32,384 nt of DNA, taken from the NCBI GenBank assembly GCA_019677205.1, contig JAAMXY010000318.1, positions 1 through 32,384 of the forward strand. The letters run 5' to 3'. A program made the translations under genes and the position numbers. Origin of the DNA: Pinguiococcus pyrenoidosus (Eukaryota > Sar > Pinguiophyceae > Pinguiochrysidales > Pinguiochrysidaceae). Under the pieces are notes generated by a model. It did no database searches. It was not told the DNA's origin and was given only the letters and a program-made list of their open reading frames with translations. Below, piece by piece: positions 24,195-31,561 of the stretch (position 1 is its first letter; every line of letters begins with the position of its first letter).

Positions 24195-24651
24195 AGTTGT
24201 CCAGCAACGCTGGAAACGCCATGCCAGGCGGCTGCTCCGTTATTAACTTGAAAAAACAACAGCGCTTTGGATCAGCTGTCAGTATGCTCATTTCGCGTGC
24301 CCCTTCTCGACAGCACACACACCGCACACGCGCACATGTCTTCATCAGCAGCACTTTTGTCTTTCTCCCAACCGAACACGCAGTGGAGATCTCTACAGGT
24401 CTGGCAGGTACCCCGCCTACTTCAGACTACTACTCCCGGTACTCTCCAGAAGCAGTACCCTTTCAACCCGCAGAATTGACCAGTCCAACGCGGCATTGCG
24501 CCACAGTTTGTGGACCTGGCCACATCTCCACGCCTCTCTGGCGTTCTGGCCTCCCAAGCACGATGGACTCAGCAGGGTCGCCAGCCAGCAGCCCGGTACG
24601 CGTCGACTTTAAGGTTGTGATGTCGCGCCAATACTGAGTCCTTTGAATTGA
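24195..24651. other. Intergenic: midasin 3' UTR and PX-gene 5' region
   Basis: This 457-bp spacer holds a short AT-rich patch just after the midasin stop (24237-24262) and a CA-rich stretch at 24312-24337. A frame of about 145 codons is open from 24197 but begins at a TTG and has no recognisable domain, so I do not call it a gene. Promoter and UTR sequence is the likeliest content. Confidence 0.55.
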
Positions 24652-26634
24652 ATGTCTTCGTCCTTTCCGACGCAACGACAGCTGTACAACGTCATCATCT
24701 CCAACGCCGACGTGGCGGAAGATGCGCGAGGGAGATTCACGGTCTACTACGTCCGCGTCATGCAAGCCAATGCACAGGAGCACTCGTGGCTGGTGCTGCG
24801 ACGCTATCGAGACTTTCGATCGCTGCGGCAGCAGCTCGGGCGGCGCCACGCCAAGGTGCTGAAGCTGGATTTCCCGGCGCGGCGCTTCCTGGGGCGCATG
24901 TCGAGGAAGGTCATTCGCGAGCGGCAGCTTGCTCTCCAAGCCTTCATGAACGAGGTGCTGTGCCTGTGCCCGGAGGCGCCGGAGCTGAGGTTCTTCCTCG
25001 ACGCCATCCGGCATCACGCTGGGGCGGAGGAACGCCGGCAGCGCCAAGGTTTGTCGGGAGAGTGTAGAGGGGTGGGCCTAGGAATGCTGAGCAAAGGATC
25101 TGATGGCTTTGGTCTTGTTGGGGCGACCAGGAATGGTTGTCGTGGCGGACGCGGGGACTGGGGATCTGCTTGACGAGGTGGAGCTGCAGCGTCGATGGGA
25201 GCACGCAAACAACGCCACCTCGCGAATCCGGCTCGCCGCAGCGCTGTCGCTGCTCGGCGCCTTGTCCAGCGACACAGACTCGACTGCGAATCCGGAAGAG
25301 CACATCCCCAGCGTCCGAGTCGATCTCGATCCCAAAGTCAAGCGCGTCGCGGACGTCTTGCAGCCCAGCGACTTCACCGTGCTGGGCACCGTCGAGCAAG
25401 GCGAGTTTGGGGAGGTCTGCCAAGTGCGGCCGGTCGGTGCGCCCGAGGAAGCCGTGTATGCAATGAAGCGGCTCAGCAAGGGGGAGATCATCCAGCAGGA
25501 GATCATGGGTGAAGACGTGAGCGAGATCGTGCTTGTCCAAGGCGTCCGACATCCCTTCGTCACCGAGCTCCACTTCGCCTTCCAGACCGACGACGACATC
25601 TACCTCGTGCTCGACTACTGCGGTGGTGGCCCTCTCTTCGATCACCTACCCTACCACATCTTCTTCCACGAGGGGATCGTGCAATTCTACGCCGCCCAAC
25701 TGATCGTGGCTCTGCAGTTCCTGCATTCCCATCATCTGGTTTTCCGCTACTTGACGCCGCAGAACGTGCTGCTGGACAACCACGGGAATCTCAAGCTCAC
25801 CGATTTCGCGCTGGTGAGAAGCACCGCCGTGGCTTCGTCCGGGGAGGACCCTCCGTTGGCGACGCTCCGGCCACGAGTGGCGATGCAGGGCTTGGACTTG
25901 AGCATCTCCGGGGAGGGATCCGACGAAGCTGATGCCGACCAGGCCAAGCGAGCGGAGGAGTCCCTTGGCGAAAGCGAGCGCCCAGGATCTGAGACGCGAA
26001 GTGGTGTCTTTGAAGGCTCGCTGGCGAGCCCGGAGTACCTGGCGCCGGAGATCCTGCAGGGAGCCGCCAGCGCCCTTGACGACGAGTTCGGTAAGGCTGG
26101 CTCCTCGCCAAAACAAGACCCGGCTGCGAAGAGGATTTCCTAACTCTGGGTTTTGTTGCGACGTACTAGGACCTGAGATCGATTGGTGGGCGCTTGGCAT
26201 TCTCGTGTTCGAGATGGCCACGGGAGCTCCGCCGTTCGCGGACGAAGAGTTCAACGAGCTGAAGGCGAGGATCATTGGCGGTGCCATTCAGTTTCCGCCG
26301 GATGCTCCGCTGCCTTTCGAGCTTCAGTACTTCATCTCGGGCCTCCTGGAGAAGGAGCCTGCCCGCCGCCTGGGCTGCACTAGCGCGGATGTCCGCATGC
26401 ATCCTTTCTTTACCGGGCTGGATTGGGAGGCCTTGGAGGAGCGGAGGGTAAGCTTCGAAATCCTGCAAACGGTCCATTCCCTCGTTGCCACACTGCGATG
26501 CTCACAGTGGCTTTGGCATCTACATGATCGCCGCTCAATCCCAACAGCTTGCTGCACCGGAGGTGAACTTGCGGCGAAGCAGCAGCATGCTGCCGGTCGG
26601 TGCCCTTGATGGACCGAGCACCTGGTGCACGTAG
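24652..26634 (+). CDS. PX-domain AGC-family pseudokinase (four exons)
   Basis: Exons 24652-25048, 25131-26090, 26170-26447 and 26548-26634 give 573 residues with all splice phases matching. An in-frame TGA directly before the ATG fixes the start. Residues about 8-122 are a PX domain with the phosphoinositide-contact pattern RRYRDF (50-55), FPARRF and RERQLAL, so PI3P-type membrane binding is plausible. Residues about 213-545 are an AGC-type kinase fold: LGTVEQGEFGEV loop, AMK lysine (K245), alpha-C Glu, HPF, YLVLDYCGGGPLF, PEYLAPE, DWWALG and a final Arg in RRLG. The catalytic loop reads FRYLTPQN (Asp to Tyr at 339, Lys to Thr at 341) and DFG is DFA (357-359). The metal-binding Asn344 and Asp357 remain. 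About 72 residues separate DFA from the PEY motif, and the T-loop FCGTPEY is ASPEY. The architecture resembles SGK3, but catalysis is probably lost; a scaffold or lipid-sensing role is inference. The C-tail is short, without a clear hydrophobic motif. Confidence 0.88.
25049..25130 (+). other. PX-kinase intron 1
   Basis: This 82-nt phase-1 intron runs from CAAG|GTTTGT to GACCAG|GAATGG. It separates the PX module from the linker and kinase, and both sides join in frame as a Gly codon. Confidence 0.85.
26091..26169 (+). other. PX-kinase intron 2
   Basis: This 79-nt phase-1 intron runs from TTCG|GTAAGG to TACTAG|GACCTG, with a CTAAC branch-like motif at 26140-26144. Removing it rejoins the kinase between the APE helix and the DWWALG motif. 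Confidence 0.95.
26448..26547 (+). other. PX-kinase intron 3
   Basis: This 100-nt phase-0 intron runs from AGG|GTAAGC to CCAACAG|CTTGCT. The spliced product gives LEERRLAAPEVN, which fits the start of an AGC C-terminal tail. Reading through, or using the AG at 26507, gives a Cys/His/Trp-rich tail that does not. Confidence 0.8.
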
Positions 26635-26968
26635 ACGTGCCGATCACATCGTCGTCTGGTCAAAGAAGCACGAGAGAAGAAGATCAGTGTGTGCACCCAC
26701 ATGCCTTGGCTGAGTAAAGGGTGTGGTGTTTGTTGGCGGGAGTTGAGACTGTCCTTCATCTGTAGACTAGACTTTTGTACGTATGAATAGCGGGATCAAC
26801 AGCATATGCATGTGACCCTCTCCCGATGTCATATGTTAATATCATACACGATACCGAACCGTACAGAGAGATCAGATCCCTTGGTGGGCCATGTGATTTG
26901 GAGATAGTGGGTGCGCTGCGGAAGTGGAGTCCTCAGCCCTCGGGAAAGTTCTGCATGTCGCAAAAGCG
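26635..26968. promoter_or_regulatory. Spacer and 5' leader upstream of PIG-S
   Basis: This 334-bp AT-richer spacer runs from the PX-gene stop to the PIG-S ATG. Around 26775-26870 it has several ATG and CATATG/GCATATGC-like palindromic bits (for example 26800-26830). A start-stop ATGTGA lies at 26891-26896, in the PIG-S frame. No TATA box is certain. Confidence 0.4.
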
Positions 26969-28588
26969 ATGCGAGCGGCGCCGGTGGGAGACAGGCTTGT
27001 CGTCCAGTCTGTGTACCTGGCGTCCTTCCTGCTACTACTGGGCGGCGCGTTCGTGGCATGGCGGCAATCTAGGCCGCGCTCGTGGAACCTTGCAAGGCGC
27101 GAGCTGGACTTTCTTCGGAGTGCAGCACACGCCGGCGAACCCCACCTCTGCATCGACGTCGGCGTGCCAGACCGTCATGAGGAGCGTGCTGCGGCAATCT
27201 TTCCGGCAGACTGGTTGGAGAAGGCGTTCTCCTACAGCTACGAAACCCTTTCCGAAAAGGCGGCAGACGACCCCGATCTTGAGCAGCAGCTGCTACAAGC
27301 CATTGGGCCGCGTTCTCCGGGTTGCCTTTCAGTCTTTCTCACACCTCCTGGTTTTGACAGCGGAGCAAGGCAGGCGGTCCTCAGGTTTGGACGGCGCCGC
27401 GTCGCCTGGCTGTTGCTCCCGAAAGGCGCCGAGCTTTGGGACTCTGACACGGTAGCAGAGCTCCGCTCTGCGCTGCAGGCCAGCCTCCTTGCCTTGTATC
27501 TCGGCCCCAGCAGCAAGGCTTCCGCTTCAAGCAGTCTGCGGCACGATATCTCGTTCTCGCTTTACGGCAGCCGGCCGCTTTCCTGGGATTTCACCGCTGC
27601 GCTGGGGGCTGTCCCCGCGCTGGGTAGCATGCTCGACGATCTAGCGGACGCAAGCGATGTCGAAGTCTCAAGCGACGTGATCTACGGTAGTGGTTGTCAT
27701 GATCAGAGGTTCGAGGAGGCGTCCGAACTTGCTTACAGCATCGGAGCTTGTGTGCTTCGAGAGGTGGACAAAACGTCTACGGTACCATCCGTCGGCGTCA
27801 CAAAAGTGCTGCGCTTCATTGTCGCCGCAGTTCCCGAACCAGGCTTCCGACGGAACGGAAGCTCCAACATGCAGGTGTCGGATGGAGATGCCGCTTGGGT
27901 ATCTTTTGTGGCGACTCGTAGGCAGAATCTGGGCGCACAAGGCGACGTGTGGGAGCCGGAGAGCAGCTCCTTGGTCAGCTCCCTTGCGCAGAGCGTCTGC
28001 ACCCTTCGCCGATACGTTGGCATTCACTGGGGCTGCGTCCCCCACGAGCAAGTTGGCGAGGAGGCTGTGCGAATAGACGAAGTCTCAAGTGATGTCCTCC
28101 GGGTGGAGAGCTTGGCGCCAGCGTCCGAAGGTTTGAGCGTTTGGGAGAAGGACATCTTGCTTCGGGATTCTGCCCGGAAGCACGTCTGGAACGCCGCTTC
28201 TTCGCTGGTAAACTTTGACATCTTGGCGCGCAGCTCCTGGCAAGTTGCAATCCCAGAACCGCTCGCTCGCCGTGGGAAGCGAGCCTTGGCGTTGCTCTCC
28301 CTTTTCGAAGAAATGGTTCACTCCAGGCCCTCGTTCGCTCCGCATGTGCAGGAACTCTGCGGGGGGGAGAGTCGCGTCTGGTGCGCTGCGCGAGTTGCGA
28401 AGATGGCAAGGCAGGAAGCAGAGGCAGTTGCGGCGTCGCCCCTTCTGAAGCCTCAGGATGCATTCGATGCCCAGGGCCTGGCAGGCGTCTTTGCGCCACT
28501 GCTCGCTCCTTTGCTCCTCCCGCTCGTAGTTCGATGGCTGCGGGAGCTTGCGCAGTATCGAGCTGCCGTGAAGCGCAAAGGAGCATAG
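26969..28588 (+). CDS. PIGS: GPI transamidase subunit PIG-S (Gpi17 family)
   Basis: A single-exon CDS of 539 residues ends at TAG. The ATG at 26969 is the first usable start in this frame, because the earlier in-frame ATG at 26891 is followed at once by TGA. Residues about 11-30 are a membrane anchor (SVYLASFLLLLGGAFVAW), and about 504-524 are a second, Leu/Pro-rich one (FAPLLAPLLLPLVV). This is the family topology: two TM spans around a large ER-lumenal domain. Family landmarks include the DISFSLYG segment followed by WDF, a DVIYGSG match to the lumenal core, and a VWEKDILLRDSARKHVWNAA helix near the C-terminal third. By family knowledge the protein is a non-catalytic subunit of the ER complex with PIG-K, GPAA1, PIG-T and PIG-U that attaches preformed GPI anchors to protein C termini. 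Its length is close to the human protein (about 555). No intron is visible. Confidence 0.88.
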   Translation: MRAAPVGDRLVVQSVYLASFLLLLGGAFVAWRQSRPRSWNLARRELDFLRSAAHAGEPHLCIDVGVPDRHEERAAAIFPADWLEKAFSYSYETLSEKAADDPDLEQQLLQAIGPRSPGCLSVFLTPPGFDSGARQAVLRFGRRRVAWLLLPKGAELWDSDTVAELRSALQASLLALYLGPSSKASASSSLRHDISFSLYGSRPLSWDFTAALGAVPALGSMLDDLADASDVEVSSDVIYGSGCHDQRFEEASELAYSIGACVLREVDKTSTVPSVGVTKVLRFIVAAVPEPGFRRNGSSNMQVSDGDAAWVSFVATRRQNLGAQGDVWEPESSSLVSSLAQSVCTLRRYVGIHWGCVPHEQVGEEAVRIDEVSSDVLRVESLAPASEGLSVWEKDILLRDSARKHVWNAASSLVNFDILARSSWQVAIPEPLARRGKRALALLSLFEEMVHSRPSFAPHVQELCGGESRVWCAARVAKMARQEAEAVAASPLLKPQDAFDAQGLAGVFAPLLAPLLLPLVVRWLRELAQYRAAVKRKGA

Positions 28589-28640
28589 TCCAAGTTTGAG
28601 AGAGCTCAGCAGAGCACTGCAGAAAGCTGTTTTTGTACGT

Positions 28641-29159
28641 CTATTTGCCTCCGCTGTCCTTCTCAACCAAGCCCACCTCTTCGATGAACTCGAAGCGGCC
28701 GCTGAGCAGGTTGTTCCGCATGTCTTCGAAGAAGTTCAGCAACGAGGAGCACAGCTTGTCCCCAAGCCCGTCCGTGTCCCACTCGTAGACGGCCTTCTCA
28801 GGCGAGCTGGTGTCCACCAGCAAGAGCGTCCCATCCACGTCGGCGGCGAAGGGCAAGTACTCTGGCCGGGTGGTGTCCTTTTCCAACGAGCTGTACTGCT
28901 TCCGCGCCTCTGAAGCGCCCAGCAGCTGCTTCTCGCCGAACCAAACGCCTCCGTCCGCCTCCAGCCACATCTCGTAGAGTATCTCTGGGATGTCCAAGTC
29001 CAAGCTCTTCTGCAGGGCCTCCACATTGCCCCTCTCAGCGGCGACGAATCCTCCGGCGTTCTCGAACCAGTTGCAAATGTCGGTCACGCACTGCGCCACT
29101 TCCTCGTGATCCATCGCGCCCACGCGGCGATTGCCTTCCTCCGCCACGGTGATTGACAT
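28641..29159 (-). CDS. SMI1/KNR4 (SUKH-superfamily) domain protein
   Basis: A minus-strand frame of 172 residues starts at the ATG at 29159, which sits in a good eukaryotic context (CTACCATGT). An in-frame ATG at 29255 would add 32 residues, but has T at -3. Residues about 45-155 fit the SMI1/KNR4 fold: an IPEILYEMWLEADGGVWFG opening like the family's 'P..y..f....nGg', then LPFAADVDGTLLLVD, AVYEWD and SLLNFFEDM. Yeast Smi1/Knr4 links cell-wall and stress signalling, while bacterial SUKH proteins are mostly immunity proteins. This short stand-alone version cannot be given a role from sequence. No signal peptide or membrane span is seen. The gene converges on PIG-S with 52 bp between stop codons and diverges from the next gene. 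No intron is apparent. Confidence 0.75.
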   Translation of the reverse strand: MSITVAEEGNRRVGAMDHEEVAQCVTDICNWFENAGGFVAAERGNVEALQKSLDLDIPEILYEMWLEADGGVWFGEKQLLGASEARKQYSSLEKDTTRPEYLPFAADVDGTLLLVDTSSPEKAVYEWDTDGLGDKLCSSLLNFFEDMRNNLLSGRFEFIEEVGLVEKDSGGK

Positions 29160-29422
29160 GGTAGCGGCCCGGAGAAGCCCACGGCGCGCTGCGGCGCTAA
29201 AGGGTTTGAATTCGAAAAAATGTTCTTCAAGAGAGGACAGACGGACGAAACGCATCCAATCTCGATGTAGAACGACAGTTTCGATACTGATAATATAATA
29301 TCCCTATAACATGCGTCACATGCTGCTCCGGACTTTTGCAAGAACAAAACGATCCCGGACCAGAGTCCTTCGGATGCTCGTCTCGGACACGAGAGATCTT
29401 TCCGAGCCGTCGTCGGGCCGAG
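29160..29422. promoter_or_regulatory. Divergent (probably shared) promoter region
   Basis: The 263 bp between two head-to-head start codons contain a clear AT-rich patch, GATAATATAATATCCCTATA (29290-29309), with TATA-like elements readable on both strands. An AAAAAA run lies at 29215-29220. Two short upstream ATGs (29311, 29320) open another frame toward the plus-strand gene. The geometry suggests a bidirectional promoter. Confidence 0.5.
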
Positions 29423-31451
29423 ATGCAGCGAGGAAGGCAGAAGCAGCAACAATCGCAGCAGCGGCAGCGGCAACAAGAGGAAGCAACTGCCGACGCAGGT
29501 GCGCCGCAGAGCGGCTTTTGCCCCTCGAGCCGCATCGTGCTTGGCGAGCTGCGCTCGGAGCACCGCGACTTCGTCTTCAGCCTGCTTGCCGAGCTGGGCC
29601 CGACCTTCCACGTCGAAGCTCCTCTCAGCAGGGCAGCCTGCCGGCTGTCTCCGGGTGCGTGGAATGAGTGGCATAGGATTGGCGTTCCCCGTGACGTGGC
29701 TCAACACGGCTGGCGTCCTGCAATCCGAAGGGCCGAGAAGGGCAAGATACGTCGCGAACATCCGCGTGGTGCCGCCACAGGCATGCAGGAACGCTACAGA
29801 GCAGCAGCAGGCTCCGACGCCCCGGTCAAGAGAGGCTAGGAGAGTCCGCGTCGTCGTTGATGGCGGTGGCGGTAACGATGTGGACGTCGACATCTTCCGC
29901 TACGCCACGTTGAACCGGCTGGTCTACACGGGGTCGCGAAGCACCCTAAGATCTCGCGTGCGGCCGCTGGCGTGGATTGCGAAGACGCTGGACGACATCT
30001 ACGACAAGCTTGCACAGGAACAGCAGGTCAGTTCGACATGCTGGAAGCCCATGTCATCCCCTTCGTGCTTAGTCCTGCACGATCCCCCCATCATAAGATG
30101 GGGCAAGGTCACGCCTCCAGCAACTTCCAAGAATCATTTCCGGTACGCCTTGCGGGAGGTTGCGTCAGACATAGTGCTGTTGTGGGTGCCGCTTTCTGAC
30201 CGAGGCGCTGATTGGAAGGTGTTCGTGGCGAAGCTACTTCACGAGCGATACGGCCTTCACAGCCTGGTGGAGCAGGCTTGTGCTGACCTGCAGGCGAACG
30301 TTGAGGCATTTGCCGAGGTATCCCTGCTTCCTCACTGCTCGGCATTGCCACACAGACCTCCATCTTGACGTTGTGCTTTCCATAGGGAAACTCCAAATGT
30401 TCGCTGTTTGCGTCGTTCCTGGACGAGACCTTCGATGCAGACGAGGTCGCAGTGTTCCTCCGTCTTCGCGATATTCTCCGTAAAACGCTGTGCAATACTC
30501 GGCGGTAAGATTCACGAAAATGAACGGTGCCCAAGCACTTCCTTTGGTCAGACTACTGACAATCCTCCGATCAATGAATGACGGATCGATCAGGCCTCAG
30601 CTTGGATCCGACGCGACCGCGGTAAAGAAAGGCGAGTCTCACGACTTCATGCTGAGATACAGCGAATGCTTGGCAGTCTTGAAGCACGACTTCTGCGAGG
30701 GCGCGGACAGACTTCGCATGCAGCTCACCGAGTCCGTAGCGAGAGAACTGCGGGTAGGGAATGAAGATGCATCAACGTGTGGTTGTCGCTTGCCTTGGTG
30801 CATGCAGATGCTCAGAGTCCCGTCTTTACCATAGACGAGCGACTCAAAGGAGATCGAGGAGTCGCGCTTTCTGCAGCTGGCCACCATATGCTATCACGAG
30901 CGAGAGAGGGAGGACTTGTTCGCCCTGCTGCGCCGGACGGCGGCCTACCAAGCCCAAGGCCCAAAGACCTGGGCGCGTGGCTTTGACGACCAAAGCCTCT
31001 TTGCGCTGGCGAGGGAGGAAGGAGGCACGGGAGCCAAGGTGCCCGCAGCGGAAGACCTTCTACTAGAAGGTGAATTCTGCTTCTCGTGCTGTTGTTGCCG
31101 CCGGTGACGTGAAATGCTGTTGCGCTAACTCGACCTGATCGCGACTAGACTTGGCGATTCCGCCACCGCCGCCACCGCCACTTCCACCTCCACTCGAAGT
31201 GCCTTTGGCGGCGGGGGCAGCTGACACGGGCAGTTTTGACTTGGAGCAAGTGTCTCCCATCTCCTTTGACGCGGCCAGGTAGCACTCGTGACAACGTTTT
31301 GGAGACGCAGCGTAGAGGCGATGTGGCTGATGATCTTCTGTAACGCAGCCCGCTGGATGCCAGCACCAGGAGCATTCCGCCGCCTCCGACGGACATGGCG
31401 CCCCCACACGAAGCCGAAGAAGACTTCTTCAGAGCAGAAGACGGTGCATGA
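29423..31451 (+). CDS. Unrecognised eight-exon protein with polyQ start and poly-Pro/acidic tail
   Basis: Exons: 29423-29654, 29731-30026, about 30219-30317, 30386-30504, 30594-30753, 30835-31069, 31149-31278 and 31349-31451 (TGA). Phases match at every junction, giving about 457 residues, or about 486 if exon 3 begins at 30132. The N terminus is Gln/Arg-rich. A mixed alpha/beta part follows, with a basic segment then VRVVVDGGGGNDVDVDIF. Next come RPLAWIAKTLDDIYDKL, LLHERYGLHSLVEQACADL and LFASFLDETFDADEVAVFLRLRDIL, a helical module. The order 'RYGL..L..Q...DL' then 'F..FL.E.....D...FL..R.IL' recalls uncharacterised proteins of flagellated protists as I remember them; this is weak recall, not a search result. 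The tail has a Pro-rich run (31159-31184), a second PPPP and an acidic end. No catalytic motif, signal peptide or membrane span is seen. Individual splice sites are inferred; the overall gene is well supported. Confidence 0.65.
29655..29730 (+). other. Unknown gene, intron 1
   Basis: This 76-nt phase-1 intron runs from CCGG|GTGCGT to CCGAAG|GGCCGA. Of the nearby AGs, only the one ending at 29730 gives a frame continuing into the RYVANIRVV segment. Confidence 0.75.
30027..30218 (+). other. Unknown gene, intron 2 (acceptor uncertain)
   Basis: The donor CAG|GTCAGT at 30027 is phase 0. In-frame acceptors end at 30131 (105 nt) or 30218 (192 nt). Choosing 30131 adds 29 residues (NHFRYALREV onward). 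I cannot decide without transcript data. Confidence 0.55.
30318..30834 (+). other. Unknown gene, introns 3-5 with intervening exons
   Basis: Intron 3 is 30318-30385 (GTATCC...CATAG, 68 nt, phase 0). Intron 4 is 30505-30593 (GTAAGA...GATCAG, 89 nt, phase 2, with a CTGAC branch-like motif near 30556). Intron 5 is 30754-30834 (GTAGGG...CATAG, 81 nt, phase 0). For intron 4 an alternative AG at 30551 would leave only 47 nt and is less likely. Confidence 0.7.
31070..31148 (+). other. Unknown gene, intron 6
   Basis: This 79-nt phase-1 intron runs from GAAG|GTGAAT to GACTAG|ACTTGG, with CTAAC at 31125-31129, 20 nt before the acceptor. It joins the LLLE helix to the Pro-rich tail. Confidence 0.85.
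31279..31348 (+). other. Unknown gene, intron 7
   Basis: This 70-nt phase-2 intron runs from GCCAG|GTAGCA to AACGCAG|CCCGCT. The junction yields FDAASPLDAST, and the frame then ends at TGA 31449-31451 after an acidic tail. Confidence 0.85.
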
Positions 31452-31561
31452 GGATGAGAGCATTACAAAGGAACTGAGTCGATGTTGAGCTCCGCCTCTT
31501 CTCTCTTTCATGCTAAGTGATCTTCTCCCAGCGAACAAGTGAAGGGAGACAGCATTGCAGC

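Noticed and set aside
24197-24637. Open frame of about 145 codons between midasin and the PX gene
   Set aside because: It starts at TTG rather than ATG, has no domain-like pattern and lies where UTRs and a promoter are expected.
25740-25810. Possibility that the odd kinase catalytic loop is a frameshift or assembly error
   Set aside because: The frame is continuous with correct motifs on both sides, and several separate point substitutions would be needed.
26826-27455. 209-codon plus-strand frame overlapping the PIG-S 5' end
   Set aside because: It overlaps the well-supported PIG-S frame through its N-terminal membrane anchor, and its translation is low-quality (Cys/Trp/Ser/Arg-rich).
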